From positions 1 to 9,532 of the forward strand of contig QMOE01000052.1 of the NCBI GenBank assembly GCA_003648125.1: a stretch of DNA of 9,532 bases, written 5' to 3'. This document shows positions 1-5,472 of the stretch, one piece after another. Both the position numbers and the translations under genes were made by a program. Source of the DNA: Chloroflexota bacterium. GTDB taxonomy: Bacteria > Chloroflexota > Anaerolineae > B4-G1. Below the pieces are notes generated by a model that did no database searches, was not told the DNA's origin, and saw only the letters and a program-made list of their open reading frames with translations. Numbering within the stretch: the first letter of the stretch is position 1; each line of letters opens with the position of its first letter.

Positions 1-144
1 GCCAACGATGGCAGCCATCACGAGATTCATCCGCGCCGGTTCGTCCTGCGTTACCGGGGCGGCCTTTACCATAACCACGCTCACCACCATCAGGATCATG
101 CTGGTGACCATAGCCGTGGTAATTTGCTTTTTGTTCACTTTCAT
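1..144 (-). CDS. Unidentified hydrophobic or exported protein, N-terminal 48 codons only
   Basis: The gene starts at an ATG (144-142) and runs off the left edge. An AAGGAG SD site (158-153) lies 8 nt upstream of the ATG, so the start is well supported. The visible N-terminus is MKVNKKQ, then a hydrophobic stretch (about residues 8-28, rich in Met and Val), then APVTQDEPAR and a second hydrophobic start, MNLVMAAIVG. This looks like a signal peptide with possible cleavage after VKA, or a first membrane segment followed by another. It lies 36 nt after the EIIB stop on the same strand and is probably co-transcribed. Position would suggest a PTS membrane subunit (EIIC), but the visible residues do not show one. 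A small rotor-type ATPase subunit or another membrane protein is equally possible. I do not recognise it. Confidence 0.6.
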   Translation of the reverse strand, partial: MKVNKKQITTAMVTSMILMVVSVVMVKAAPVTQDEPARMNLVMAAIVG

Positions 145-180
145 TGCGGTTTCTCCTTATTCAACTAGTATTAAGCCAAC

Positions 181-675
181 TTACAACTTGCCGGCCAGGG
201 CCGAAAACGCTTTCGATTTCTCGCCCGGCACGGTGAGGAGAGTGATTTCCACCCCCTCGTCCATCAGGTACTTTAGGATTGCGATCTCTTCTTCCGAGGC
301 AGCGATATTCTTAAAGATGTTCTTGCGTCCCGGCCGGCTGCCGATTCCGCCGATGTTGAGTGCGCGGTACTGTAGCCCCCCGTCGTAAAGCTGCTTAGCC
401 GCCAAGGGGGTTTTCAACAACACCATCGTTGTTTCCCAGTGCAATTTGTCCGCGTTCAGAGCCTCAATGCCATCCTTGATAGAGAACACATCCACCTTGA
501 GATTCGGCGGCGCGGCCAGACTCAACACCTCTTGCATAAACGCATCCGCCGCCACACCATCATCCAGGATGACGATGCGGCTGAACGGTCGCTGCTTGCA
601 CCACACCGCGATCACCTGCCCGTGAATCAGACGATCGTCAATCCGTACCAACCCTAGTTCTTCGATAGCTATCAC
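181..675 (-). CDS. PTS EIIB component, mannose/fructose/sorbose family
   Basis: Cytoplasmic phosphocarrier that takes phosphate from EIIA and passes it to the incoming sugar at the membrane EIIC/EIID complex. The diagnostic motif near the N-terminus is RIDDRLIHGQV (residues 11-21, counted from the GTG). His18 is the expected phosphorylated residue; in this family EIIB uses His rather than Cys. The length of about 164 residues is normal, and later parts (LNIGGIGSRPGRKNIFKNI, then the C-terminal region with EGVEITLLTVPGE) fit the whole domain. It follows the EIIA gene by 25 nt in the same operon. The start is doubtful: the GTG at 675-673 lies inside a perfect GGAGGTGAT SD sequence (679-671) and could hardly be its own start. 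In-frame alternatives are ATC at 666-664 (8 nt from GGAGG) or TTG at 651-649. Both keep the active-site motif. The sugar specificity cannot be read from the sequence. Confidence 0.93.
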   Translation of the reverse strand: MIAIEELGLVRIDDRLIHGQVIAVWCKQRPFSRIVILDDGVAADAFMQEVLSLAAPPNLKVDVFSIKDGIEALNADKLHWETTMVLLKTPLAAKQLYDGGLQYRALNIGGIGSRPGRKNIFKNIAASEEEIAILKYLMDEGVEITLLTVPGEKSKAFSALAGKL

Positions 676-679
676 CTCC
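671..679 (-). promoter_or_regulatory. Perfect SD sequence GGAGGTGAT before EIIB
   Basis: The 9 bases GGAGGTGAT match the complement of the usual 16S rRNA 3' end without mismatch. The site contains the GTG that would otherwise be taken as the start of the EIIB gene, so it argues for initiation slightly downstream. Confidence 0.7.
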
Positions 680-687
680 CTTCACTC

Positions 688-708
688 ACTTGCAAACTTG
701 CTACTTGC
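688..708 (-). repeat. Three GCAAGT direct repeats at the EIIA stop
   Basis: GCAAGT occurs at 708-703, 701-696 and 693-688 on the minus strand, with periods of 7 and 8 nt. The copies span the last codons of EIIA and the gap before EIIB. They may be chance or slippage; no function is evident. Confidence 0.4.
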
Positions 709-1096
709 GCAGCATCGGCCCCAAGTTCTTGACCGATTCCTGCCCCACCTGAGTAATCTCCTCCGCCAGCTCCGAAAGCGAAGCGTCATCGCGCGCCATG
801 ACCAGTTCCAGCAACATCGGCAGGTTTGCCCCGGTGACGCACTCGACGTTCTCCTTGAGCACCTGGCGAGCCGCCACGTTGTACGGCGTCCCGCCAAACA
901 GGTCAATCAACACCAACGTCTCTTGCCCCTCAATTTCCTGTAACGCTTCTTCCAACTTGGCCCCGAAACCCTCGGGGCTTTCGCCAGGGAGCAGAGAGAC
1001 CGAGTAGAGACCCTCGGCATGGCCCGCGATCATCTCGGCCGCCCGAATCAGCGCATCGCCGAGATCGGCGTGGGAAACTAGAACAATGTTGATCAT
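701..1096 (-). CDS. PTS EIIA component, mannose family
   Basis: Cytoplasmic phosphocarrier that receives phosphate from HPr and hands it to EIIB. The N-terminus MINIVLVSHADLG carries the phosphorylated His9, matching the family's strand-His-xx-Leu pattern. DLFGGTPYN (residues 65-73) supplies Asp65, the conserved acidic partner of the active-site His, and the GG-T-P turn. The 131-residue length is that of a free-standing EIIA-Man domain, not fused to EIIB as in E. coli ManX. Two starts compete: ATG at 1102-1100, sharing one base with the gntR stop (TGATG), and ATG at 1096-1094. The GGAG at 1108-1105 is 2 nt from the first and 8 nt from the second, so 1096 is preferred. Translation is probably coupled to gntR. 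The similar EIIA-like domain of DhaM is a possible alternative identity, but the adjoining EIIB argues for a sugar PTS. Confidence 0.95.
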   Translation of the reverse strand: MINIVLVSHADLGDALIRAAEMIAGHAEGLYSVSLLPGESPEGFGAKLEEALQEIEGQETLVLIDLFGGTPYNVAARQVLKENVECVTGANLPMLLELVMARDDASLSELAEEITQVGQESVKNLGPMLRK

Positions 1097-1101
1097 AGAC
1101 A

Positions 1102-1842
1102 TCACTCCAACTTTTCCAGCAACATGCTCATCCGATACCACTCTCCGCAATAAGTTGCCAGAGAGAACTCGATCACCTCGTCCGTATCCAGAAACGTCGT
1201 GCGCTCGGCGCGCAGCACGGCGGCGGGATACGTCAGGTCTAACAACTCCATCTCACGCTGGTCTGCCAGGGCAGCGTACACCTGCTCCTCGGCCCGCGTG
1301 AGATGCAGACCGTACTCGGTGCGCAATAGTTGAAACACTGATTCACTTGCCAGGTTATGCTGTAAAATCTGCGGGCATAAGCGGTGGTTGAGGTATGCGA
1401 TGTGGAGGGCAAGGGGAATCTGGTTGACCAGGCGCAGCCGCTCCAGCCTCACCAACTCGTCATCAGGTTGTAACTCCATGGCTTTGATTACGGCGGGCGA
1501 TGGAGACGCCATCAACTCGGCACCGAGCAGGCGGTTGGATGGAATCACTCCCTCGCGGCGCACATCCCCCGTAAAGCCGGCGAGGGAAACCCTGATGGTC
1601 AGATCAGCGTGGGGTGGGGCTACAAAAGCACCGCGACCAGGTACTGTGTGAATCAAGCCCTGGTCGCCCAGTTCGCGGAGAGCTTGACGCACTGTGGTGC
1701 GGCTGAGGTTGAACTCTTCACAGAGTTGACGTTCGGAGGGGAGCGCGTCGCCATGCTGGAGGCGACCATCCGCAATCTGGGACGCCAGGAGGTCCTTGAG
1801 TTGCAGATAGAGAGGAGTTAGACTTTGCCGGTTGAGGCTCAC
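1102..1842 (-). CDS. GntR-family transcriptional regulator, HutC/UTRA type
   Basis: DNA-binding repressor or activator of 246 residues. The winged helix-turn-helix spans about residues 10-76: it opens with PLYLQLKDLLASQI, has the GDALPSERQLCEEFNLSRTTVRQAL core (31-55) and the wing GLIHTVPGRGAFV (62-74), all typical of GntR. Residues from about 90 to 240 fit a UTRA effector-binding domain (for example ERLRLVNQIPLALHIAYL and the C-terminal ERTTFLDTDEVIEFS). UTRA ligands are usually sugar phosphates or other small metabolites, and the PTS neighbours make a PTS-imported sugar phosphate plausible. The GTG start (1842-1840) has GGGAG (1853-1849) 6 nt upstream. It is first in the leftward operon, divergent from the HPr and EI genes. 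The two GGTACGTACC palindromes upstream are its probable operators, implying autoregulation as well as control of ptsHI. The exact ligand is unknown. Confidence 0.95.
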   Translation of the reverse strand: MSLNRQSLTPLYLQLKDLLASQIADGRLQHGDALPSERQLCEEFNLSRTTVRQALRELGDQGLIHTVPGRGAFVAPPHADLTIRVSLAGFTGDVRREGVIPSNRLLGAELMASPSPAVIKAMELQPDDELVRLERLRLVNQIPLALHIAYLNHRLCPQILQHNLASESVFQLLRTEYGLHLTRAEEQVYAALADQREMELLDLTYPAAVLRAERTTFLDTDEVIEFSLATYCGEWYRMSMLLEKLE

Positions 1843-1877
1843 TGGTTTCTCCCGCCTGTGGGGCTACAGCAGCTACT

Positions 1878-1887
1878 GGTACGTACC
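1878..1887. promoter_or_regulatory. Palindromic operator 1 (GGTACGTACC), probable GntR site
   Basis: Perfect 10-bp palindrome just downstream of the leftward (gntR) promoter, at about +8 to +17 from its predicted start. Binding here would block that promoter. GntR/HutC regulators such as NagR/YvoA and DasR recognise short GGT...ACC palindromes, so form and place fit. Its flank CTGGTACGTACCG is shared with operator 2 in inverted orientation. Confidence 0.7.
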
Positions 1888-1891
1888 GGTC

Positions 1892-1911
1892 ACAATCGTG
1901 ATTGTATCACG
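1892..1911. repeat. Two overlapping inverted repeats over the gntR -10
   Basis: ACAATC-GT-GATTGT (1892-1905) and CGTGAT-TGT-ATCACG (1897-1911) are both perfect inverted repeats, sharing 9 bases. They cover the -10 element of the leftward promoter and differ in sequence from the GGTACGTACC operators. They could bind a second regulator, or be by-products of promoter sequence constraints. Confidence 0.5.
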
Positions 1912-1929
1912 AAATTCAGATACTGTCAA
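1901..1929 (-). promoter_or_regulatory. Promoter of the gntR-EIIA-EIIB operon
   Basis: On the minus strand TTGACA (1929-1924) is followed by a 17-nt spacer and TACAAT (1906-1901), with a TG one base upstream of the -10 (extended -10). This is close to the sigma70 consensus. Transcription would start near 1894, giving a leader of about 50 nt before the GTG at 1842. Confidence 0.75.
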
Positions 1930-1941
1930 CTGGTCACACTC

Positions 1942-1951
1942 GGTACGTACC
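1942..1951. promoter_or_regulatory. Palindromic operator 2 (GGTACGTACC), probable GntR site
   Basis: Second copy of the same perfect palindrome, centred 64 bp from operator 1 (about six helical turns, so on the same DNA face). It ends 4 bp before the -35 of the rightward promoter and lies 12 bp upstream of the leftward -35. A bound dimer could block RNA polymerase at ptsH, and the pair could support looping. Confidence 0.7.
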
Positions 1952-1955
1952 AGCT

Positions 1956-1983
1956 TTGACCGTTTCGATACTTGTGTTATAAT
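1956..1983 (+). promoter_or_regulatory. Promoter of ptsH-ptsI
   Basis: TTGACC (1956-1961), a 16-nt spacer, then a perfect TATAAT (1978-1983) with TG at 1975-1976 (extended -10). The predicted start near 1990 gives a leader of about 24 nt to the ptsH ATG. This is a strong sigma70-type promoter adjacent to operator 2. Confidence 0.78.
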
Positions 1984-2013
1984 TCCTTTACCTTGTTCTA
2001 TAAGGAGTAGCCG

Positions 2014-2283
2014 ATGCCAGAGATCACACTGACCATCCACCACAAAGTGGGCCTGCATGCCCGCCCCGCCGCGTCCTTTGTTCAGACGGCCCGGCAGTTC
2101 AAGAGCGATATAAAAGTCACCCACGACGAGCGCGAGGCCAACGGTAAAAGCATTCTCAAGGTGCTGACGTTGGGCGCCAACCAGGGAGCCGTGATCACCA
2201 TCCGCGCCGAGGGAGAGGACGCTGAGGCGGCCCTGGCGGCGCTAAAGGCGCTGATCGAGGATAACTTTGGGGAGCAGGAATGA
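2014..2283 (+). CDS. ptsH: HPr phosphocarrier protein
   Basis: General cytoplasmic phosphocarrier of the PTS, 89 residues, the usual size. It accepts phosphate from enzyme I on His15, which sits in GLHARPAA (residues 13-20), and passes it to EIIA. Ser46 is also present, in ANGKSILKVLTLGA. That is the position phosphorylated by HPr kinase in Gram-positive and some other bacteria, so a regulatory role through Ser46 is possible if such a kinase exists elsewhere in the genome; none is in this window. The ATG start has AAGGAG (2002-2007) 6 nt upstream. The stop overlaps the enzyme I start by 4 nt (ATGA at 2280-2283), indicating coupled translation. Divergent from the gntR operon and preceded by its own strong promoter. 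Confidence 0.97.
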   Translation: MPEITLTIHHKVGLHARPAASFVQTARQFKSDIKVTHDEREANGKSILKVLTLGANQGAVITIRAEGEDAEAALAALKALIEDNFGEQE

Positions 2284-4007
2284 AGACCCTACAGGGCATC
2301 GCCGCCTCGCCTGGGATCGCCATCGGGCCGGCTTTCCGCTTTCAAAAGACCGACCTCCGCTTCGAGTGTTACGCCGTTCAGGATCCGTCCGCTGAATGGG
2401 CCCGCTTCCAGACCGCGCTAGAGACAGCCTCCGCACAACTGGCTGACGTGTGCGCCCAGGCCGAGGCCGAGTCTGGAGCTGATGACGCGGCCATCTTTCA
2501 GGCTCACGCGCTGATGCTCGATGACCCCGAACTACTGGACGCGGTGCGGACGGCTATCGAGGAGCAATGCGTCAACGCCGAGTCCGCGCTCAACGACGCC
2601 GCCGGGACGTACATCCAGTTGCTGGAATCGCTGGACGACGAATACCTCAGCGCCCGCGCCGCCGACGTGCGCGACGTTGCAGATCGTGTGCTCCGCATCC
2701 TGCTCGGCGTGGCCGAGTCCCCCACCGCTAACCTGACCACTCCCTCTGTCATCCTGGCCCGCGATCTCACTCCATCCGACACGGTGCTGTTGGACAAATC
2801 GCTCGTGCTCGGTTTTTGCACCGCCGAGGGCGGCCCTACCGCCCACACCGCTATCCTGGCCCGCGGGCTGGGGCTGCCGGCCATCGTGGGAATTGGGCCT
2901 GACATCTTGGAGGTCGAGGATCATACCACCCTGATACTGGATGGTGGCAGCGGGACGCTGGTAGCGGAGCCGGACGATAAAACGGTAGCGATGTACCGGG
3001 GCCGGCAGGCGGTTGCTACCACAGTGCTGGCGCAAGCCCGCGAGCAGGCCCACGAGCCGGCCATCACCCGCGATGGTCACCGCGTCGAGATTGTGGCTAA
3101 CATCGGCAACGTGGAGGGAGCGCGTGCCGCTCTGGATGCCGGCGCCGAGGGCGTGGGGTTATTGCGCACCGAGTTCCTCTACCTGGAGCGCGACCACCTA
3201 CCGGATGAAGAGGAGCAATATCAAACATACCGGGCTATCCTGTACGAGTTCGGCGACCGGCCCGTCATCCTGCGCACGCTAGATATCGGCGGTGACAAGG
3301 AACTGTCTTACTTTGATCTACCCAAGGAGATGAATCCCTTCCTGGGATTGCGGGCCATCCGGCTGTGCCTGACGCAACCCAATATCTTCAAACCGCAACT
3401 GCGAGCAGTGCTGCGCGCCGGAGCCGGGCGCAACTTGAAGGTGATGTTTCCCATGGTGGCGACCGTCGCCGAGGTGCGAGCAGCCCGCTCACTGCTGGAA
3501 GAATGTCGCGCTGAACTGCTGGCCGAGGGGCAGCCGATAGCGGAGGAGATGGAGATCGGCATCATGGTCGAGATTCCCTCCGCTGCGCTGATGGCCGACC
3601 GTCTGGCGGTTGAGGTGGATTTCTTTTCCATCGGCACCAACGATTTGAGCCAATACACGATGGCCGCCGACCGCGTCAACGCCGCCGTGGCTCCCCTGGC
3701 TAACGGATTCCAGCCAGCCGTGCTGCGGTTGGTGCGCCAGGTCATCACCGCCGCTCACGCGCAGGGCAAATGGGTGGGGTTGTGCGGAGAATTGGCCGGA
3801 GAGCCGCTGGCCGCGCCCATCCTGCTCGGCCTGGGGCTGGACGAGTTCAGTATGAATCCACCCGCCATTCCCCTGATCAAGCAGATCATCCGCGCCCTCA
3901 CGCTAGACCAGGCGCGGGCAGTAGCCCAGGCCGCGCTGGAACTGGATAGCCCCGACGCAGTACAAGCGTTGGTGCGGGAGCGAGTGCCCGCGGCCGACTT
4001 GGGGTAG
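2280..4007 (+). CDS. ptsI: PTS enzyme I (phosphoenolpyruvate-protein phosphotransferase)
   Basis: Cytoplasmic enzyme that autophosphorylates from phosphoenolpyruvate and transfers the phosphate to HPr. It has 575 residues, the same size as E. coli enzyme I, and key residues fall at the same numbers. The phosphorylated His189 is in GGPTAHTAI (184-192), Arg296 in LLRTEF, Arg332 in LRTLDIGGDK, Mg-binding Glu431 and Asp455 (IGTNDLSQYT, 451-460), and the acid/base Cys502 in GLCGELAG. Domain order is the HPr-binding and swivelling N-terminal part (1 to about 225), a linker helix, and the PEP-binding TIM barrel (about 260-540). Nothing essential is missing, so it should be active. The gene overlaps ptsH by 4 nt and is co-transcribed with it. 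The related nitrogen-PTS form EI-Ntr has an extra N-terminal GAF domain, absent here. Confidence 0.98.
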   Translation: MKTLQGIAASPGIAIGPAFRFQKTDLRFECYAVQDPSAEWARFQTALETASAQLADVCAQAEAESGADDAAIFQAHALMLDDPELLDAVRTAIEEQCVNAESALNDAAGTYIQLLESLDDEYLSARAADVRDVADRVLRILLGVAESPTANLTTPSVILARDLTPSDTVLLDKSLVLGFCTAEGGPTAHTAILARGLGLPAIVGIGPDILEVEDHTTLILDGGSGTLVAEPDDKTVAMYRGRQAVATTVLAQAREQAHEPAITRDGHRVEIVANIGNVEGARAALDAGAEGVGLLRTEFLYLERDHLPDEEEQYQTYRAILYEFGDRPVILRTLDIGGDKELSYFDLPKEMNPFLGLRAIRLCLTQPNIFKPQLRAVLRAGAGRNLKVMFPMVATVAEVRAARSLLEECRAELLAEGQPIAEEMEIGIMVEIPSAALMADRLAVEVDFFSIGTNDLSQYTMAADRVNAAVAPLANGFQPAVLRLVRQVITAAHAQGKWVGLCGELAGEPLAAPILLGLGLDEFSMNPPAIPLIKQIIRALTLDQARAVAQAALELDSPDAVQALVRERVPAADLG

Positions 4008-4040
4008 CAAGCCCAAATTACACCTGAGCAATTACCCCAA
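3999..4040. terminator. Inverted repeat between convergent ptsI and rsfS ends (possible weak terminator)
   Basis: TTGGGGTA (3999-4006) and TACCCCAA (4033-4040) are perfect complements with a 26-nt loop. The left arm overlaps the ptsI stop codon. Neither strand has a U-tract after the stem, so it is not a classical intrinsic terminator. It is the only candidate structure between the two converging operons. Confidence 0.3.
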
Positions 4041-4045
4041 ATTAC
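4012..4045 (+). repeat. Direct repeat CCCAAATTAC, two copies
   Basis: CCCAAATTAC occurs at 4012-4021 and 4036-4045 in the short convergent gap; the second copy runs into the rsfS stop codon. The gap is AT-richer than the genes and resembles the reverse complement of the TGGTAATTGG-type repeats near 9390-9417. Confidence 0.5.
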
Positions 4046-4461
4046 AACATCCGTACCACGGTCCGTCCATCCTGCCACAAATCTTCCAGATCGTAGTAAT
4101 CCCGCATCTCTTGAGTAAGCAGGTGGACGACCACGTCGCCATAGTCCATCAGAACCCACCCGCTATCAGGCTCTCCCTCAATGTGCAGCGGCCTGACGTC
4201 GAACGTTTGCTTCATCTCTTGTTTGATTTCCGCGACAATGGCCTTTGCCTGCCGCTCGCTGGTGGTGCTGCCGATCACAAAGTAATCGGCCAGAATAGAG
4301 ATGTTCTGGATGTCGAGCAGCAGAACGTTCTCGCCTTTCTTGTCGGCGATTGTCTCCACAATATGTCGGGCCAGTTCCAATGTATCCAGCGCTACACCTC
4401 CTGCCAGATGGTATTCAGCTTCCTCGAGCTTGAACAGCCTGGTCTCCTTCAAACGTTCCAT
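4042..4461 (-). CDS. rsfS: Ribosomal silencing factor RsfS (Iojap/YbeB family)
   Basis: Small protein that binds ribosomal protein uL14 on the 50S subunit and blocks subunit joining when nutrients are short. The conserved core is complete: LELARHIVETIADKKGENVLLLDIQNISILADYFVIGSTTSERQ in two halves, then GWVLMDYGDVVVHLL and the C-terminal YYDLEDLW signature. The ATG at 4461-4459 gives 139 residues and overlaps the asparaginase 3' end by 13 nt, but has no good SD. A strong AGGAGGTG (4402-4395) lies within this frame, and AGGAGG ends 7 nt before an in-frame CTG (4389-4387). That start would give 115 residues beginning LDTLELARH, where family members normally begin. The start is therefore uncertain and the coordinates given use the ATG. 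It is the last gene of the smc-asparaginase-rsfS run. Confidence 0.93.
   Translation of the reverse strand: MERLKETRLFKLEEAEYHLAGGVALDTLELARHIVETIADKKGENVLLLDIQNISILADYFVIGSTTSERQAKAIVAEIKQEMKQTFDVRPLHIEGEPDSGWVLMDYGDVVVHLLTQEMRDYYDLEDLWQDGRTVVRML
4395..4402 (-). promoter_or_regulatory. Strong SD AGGAGGTG inside the rsfS frame
   Basis: AGGAGGTG is an 8-base match to the anti-SD complement. AGGAGG (4402-4397) is 7 nt upstream of an in-frame CTG at 4389-4387. No ATG, GTG or TTG lies at useful spacing in this frame. It may mark the true rsfS start with CTG as initiator. Confidence 0.45.
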
Positions 4462-5426
4462 AGATTTGCTAGCGGGCCGGCCTCTTGAGTGGTCGCCAGT
4501 ATGACCATCAACTTGATGCGGGCCTTTTGCCCGTTCAACCCCTCGGCGAACAGGCATCCCAGGCCGGTCAGCGTGTGGTATGCCCCCGGATAACCATAAC
4601 TATCCCACACTCGCCCGGAAGGGCAGCGACTGGCAATCACGACTGCCACTCCCCGGTCTCGCGCCCGTTCGATGACGGGCAGCCACCAGACGGGCACGCG
4701 CCCGCCTCCCAAAGCCTCGATGACCACGCCCCGAACGTCTCGCGCCAGCGCGTCTTCCAGCGGATCGGTTTCCATCCCCACCGCCAGTTTGATCAGCGGT
4801 ACGTTTGGCTCCAAGCCGCGCCAGGGCAGCACGCGCCGCTCCGTCCTCCGCTCGACGATGACCCTATCACCTTCCACCCGCCCTACGGGGCCCCAGGCGG
4901 GCGATTGGAACGTCGCCGGACTGAGCGTGTGCATCTTGGTGACGCGGCGCGCGGCGTGGATTTCGTCGTTGAGCACGACGAGTGCGCCCAGCCCCCGCGT
5001 CTGTGGTGCGGCTGCGACGCGCACAGCGGCCACGAGATTGGCATACCCCTCGTAACCCACGTCAGAAGCGGTGCGCATCGCGCCCGTGAGTGCGATAGGT
5101 TTGTCGCCCGGCACGGTCAGGTCGAGCAAGTAAGCCGTCTCCTCCAGCGTGTCGGTGCCGTGCGTGACGACGATGCCCGCCACGTCTGGCTCCAGCGCCA
5201 GCGCGGCCACGCGCTCGCGGATCGTCGCCAGTGTCTCTAACGTAAAGTGGGAACTGGGCAGGTTGACCAATTCCTCGGTGCGCAGTTCCGGCAATCCCTC
5301 CGGCAGCGCGGCGGTGAAATCGGCGGCCCCCAGCGTGGGCACGGCCCCGCCCGCCGCAGCGTCGTGCTGCATGGCGATGGTGCCGCCGGTGGTCAAGATG
5401 GCGACGTGGCGGTTGGGTTTCGACAA
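4449..5426 (-). CDS. L-asparaginase (AnsA/AnsB-type)
   Basis: Hydrolyses L-asparagine to aspartate and ammonia. Counted from the chosen TTG start, the 325-residue protein has TTGGTIA (12-18) with nucleophile Thr16, THGTDTLEETA (88-98) with Thr91 and Asp92, LTGAMR (113-118), and Lys164 in RVTKMHT. These correspond to the Thr12, Thr89-Asp90 and Lys162 of E. coli AnsB. There is no signal peptide, so it is probably cytoplasmic. The loop after TTGGTIA has no Tyr, although a Tyr there helps catalysis in E. coli enzymes. The TTG at 5426-5424 has GAGGGGG (5441-5435) 8 nt upstream. A longer TTG start at 5468 has no SD and lies 4 nt from the smc stop. GatD is unlikely because its extra N-terminal domain is missing. 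It follows smc by 46 nt and precedes rsfS, as in an operon. Confidence 0.93.
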   Translation of the reverse strand: MSKPNRHVAILTTGGTIAMQHDAAAGGAVPTLGAADFTAALPEGLPELRTEELVNLPSSHFTLETLATIRERVAALALEPDVAGIVVTHGTDTLEETAYLLDLTVPGDKPIALTGAMRTASDVGYEGYANLVAAVRVAAAPQTRGLGALVVLNDEIHAARRVTKMHTLSPATFQSPAWGPVGRVEGDRVIVERRTERRVLPWRGLEPNVPLIKLAVGMETDPLEDALARDVRGVVIEALGGGRVPVWWLPVIERARDRGVAVVIASRCPSGRVWDSYGYPGAYHTLTGLGCLFAEGLNGQKARIKLMVILATTQEAGPLANLWNV

Positions 5427-5472
5427 GTGATTTTCCCCCTCTTGTTTACTTCTCGCGTATCTGCTCAAATCT

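Noticed and set aside
1897..1911. CRP/FNR-type site
   Set aside because: CGTGA-N5-TCACG has 5 bp between half sites instead of 6 and imperfect outer bases, so it is reported only as an inverted repeat.
2532..3080. Long open frames on the minus strand across ptsI, such as this 182-codon frame
   Set aside because: They lie opposite a complete enzyme I with all catalytic residues. Their composition is what GC-rich antisense frames produce, and no SD or family motif is seen.
4462..4557. Upstream extension of the rsfS frame
   Set aside because: It lies entirely inside the asparaginase gene and encodes a low-complexity basic stretch unlike RsfS.
4449..5426. GatD subunit of archaeal-type amidotransferase
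   Set aside because: The N-terminal extra domain of GatD is missing and no gatE is nearby; the 325-residue length fits plain asparaginase.
5427..5468. Longer asparaginase start at TTG 5468
   Set aside because: It has no SD and lies 4 nt from the smc stop. The TTG at 5426 has GAGGGGG at 8 nt.
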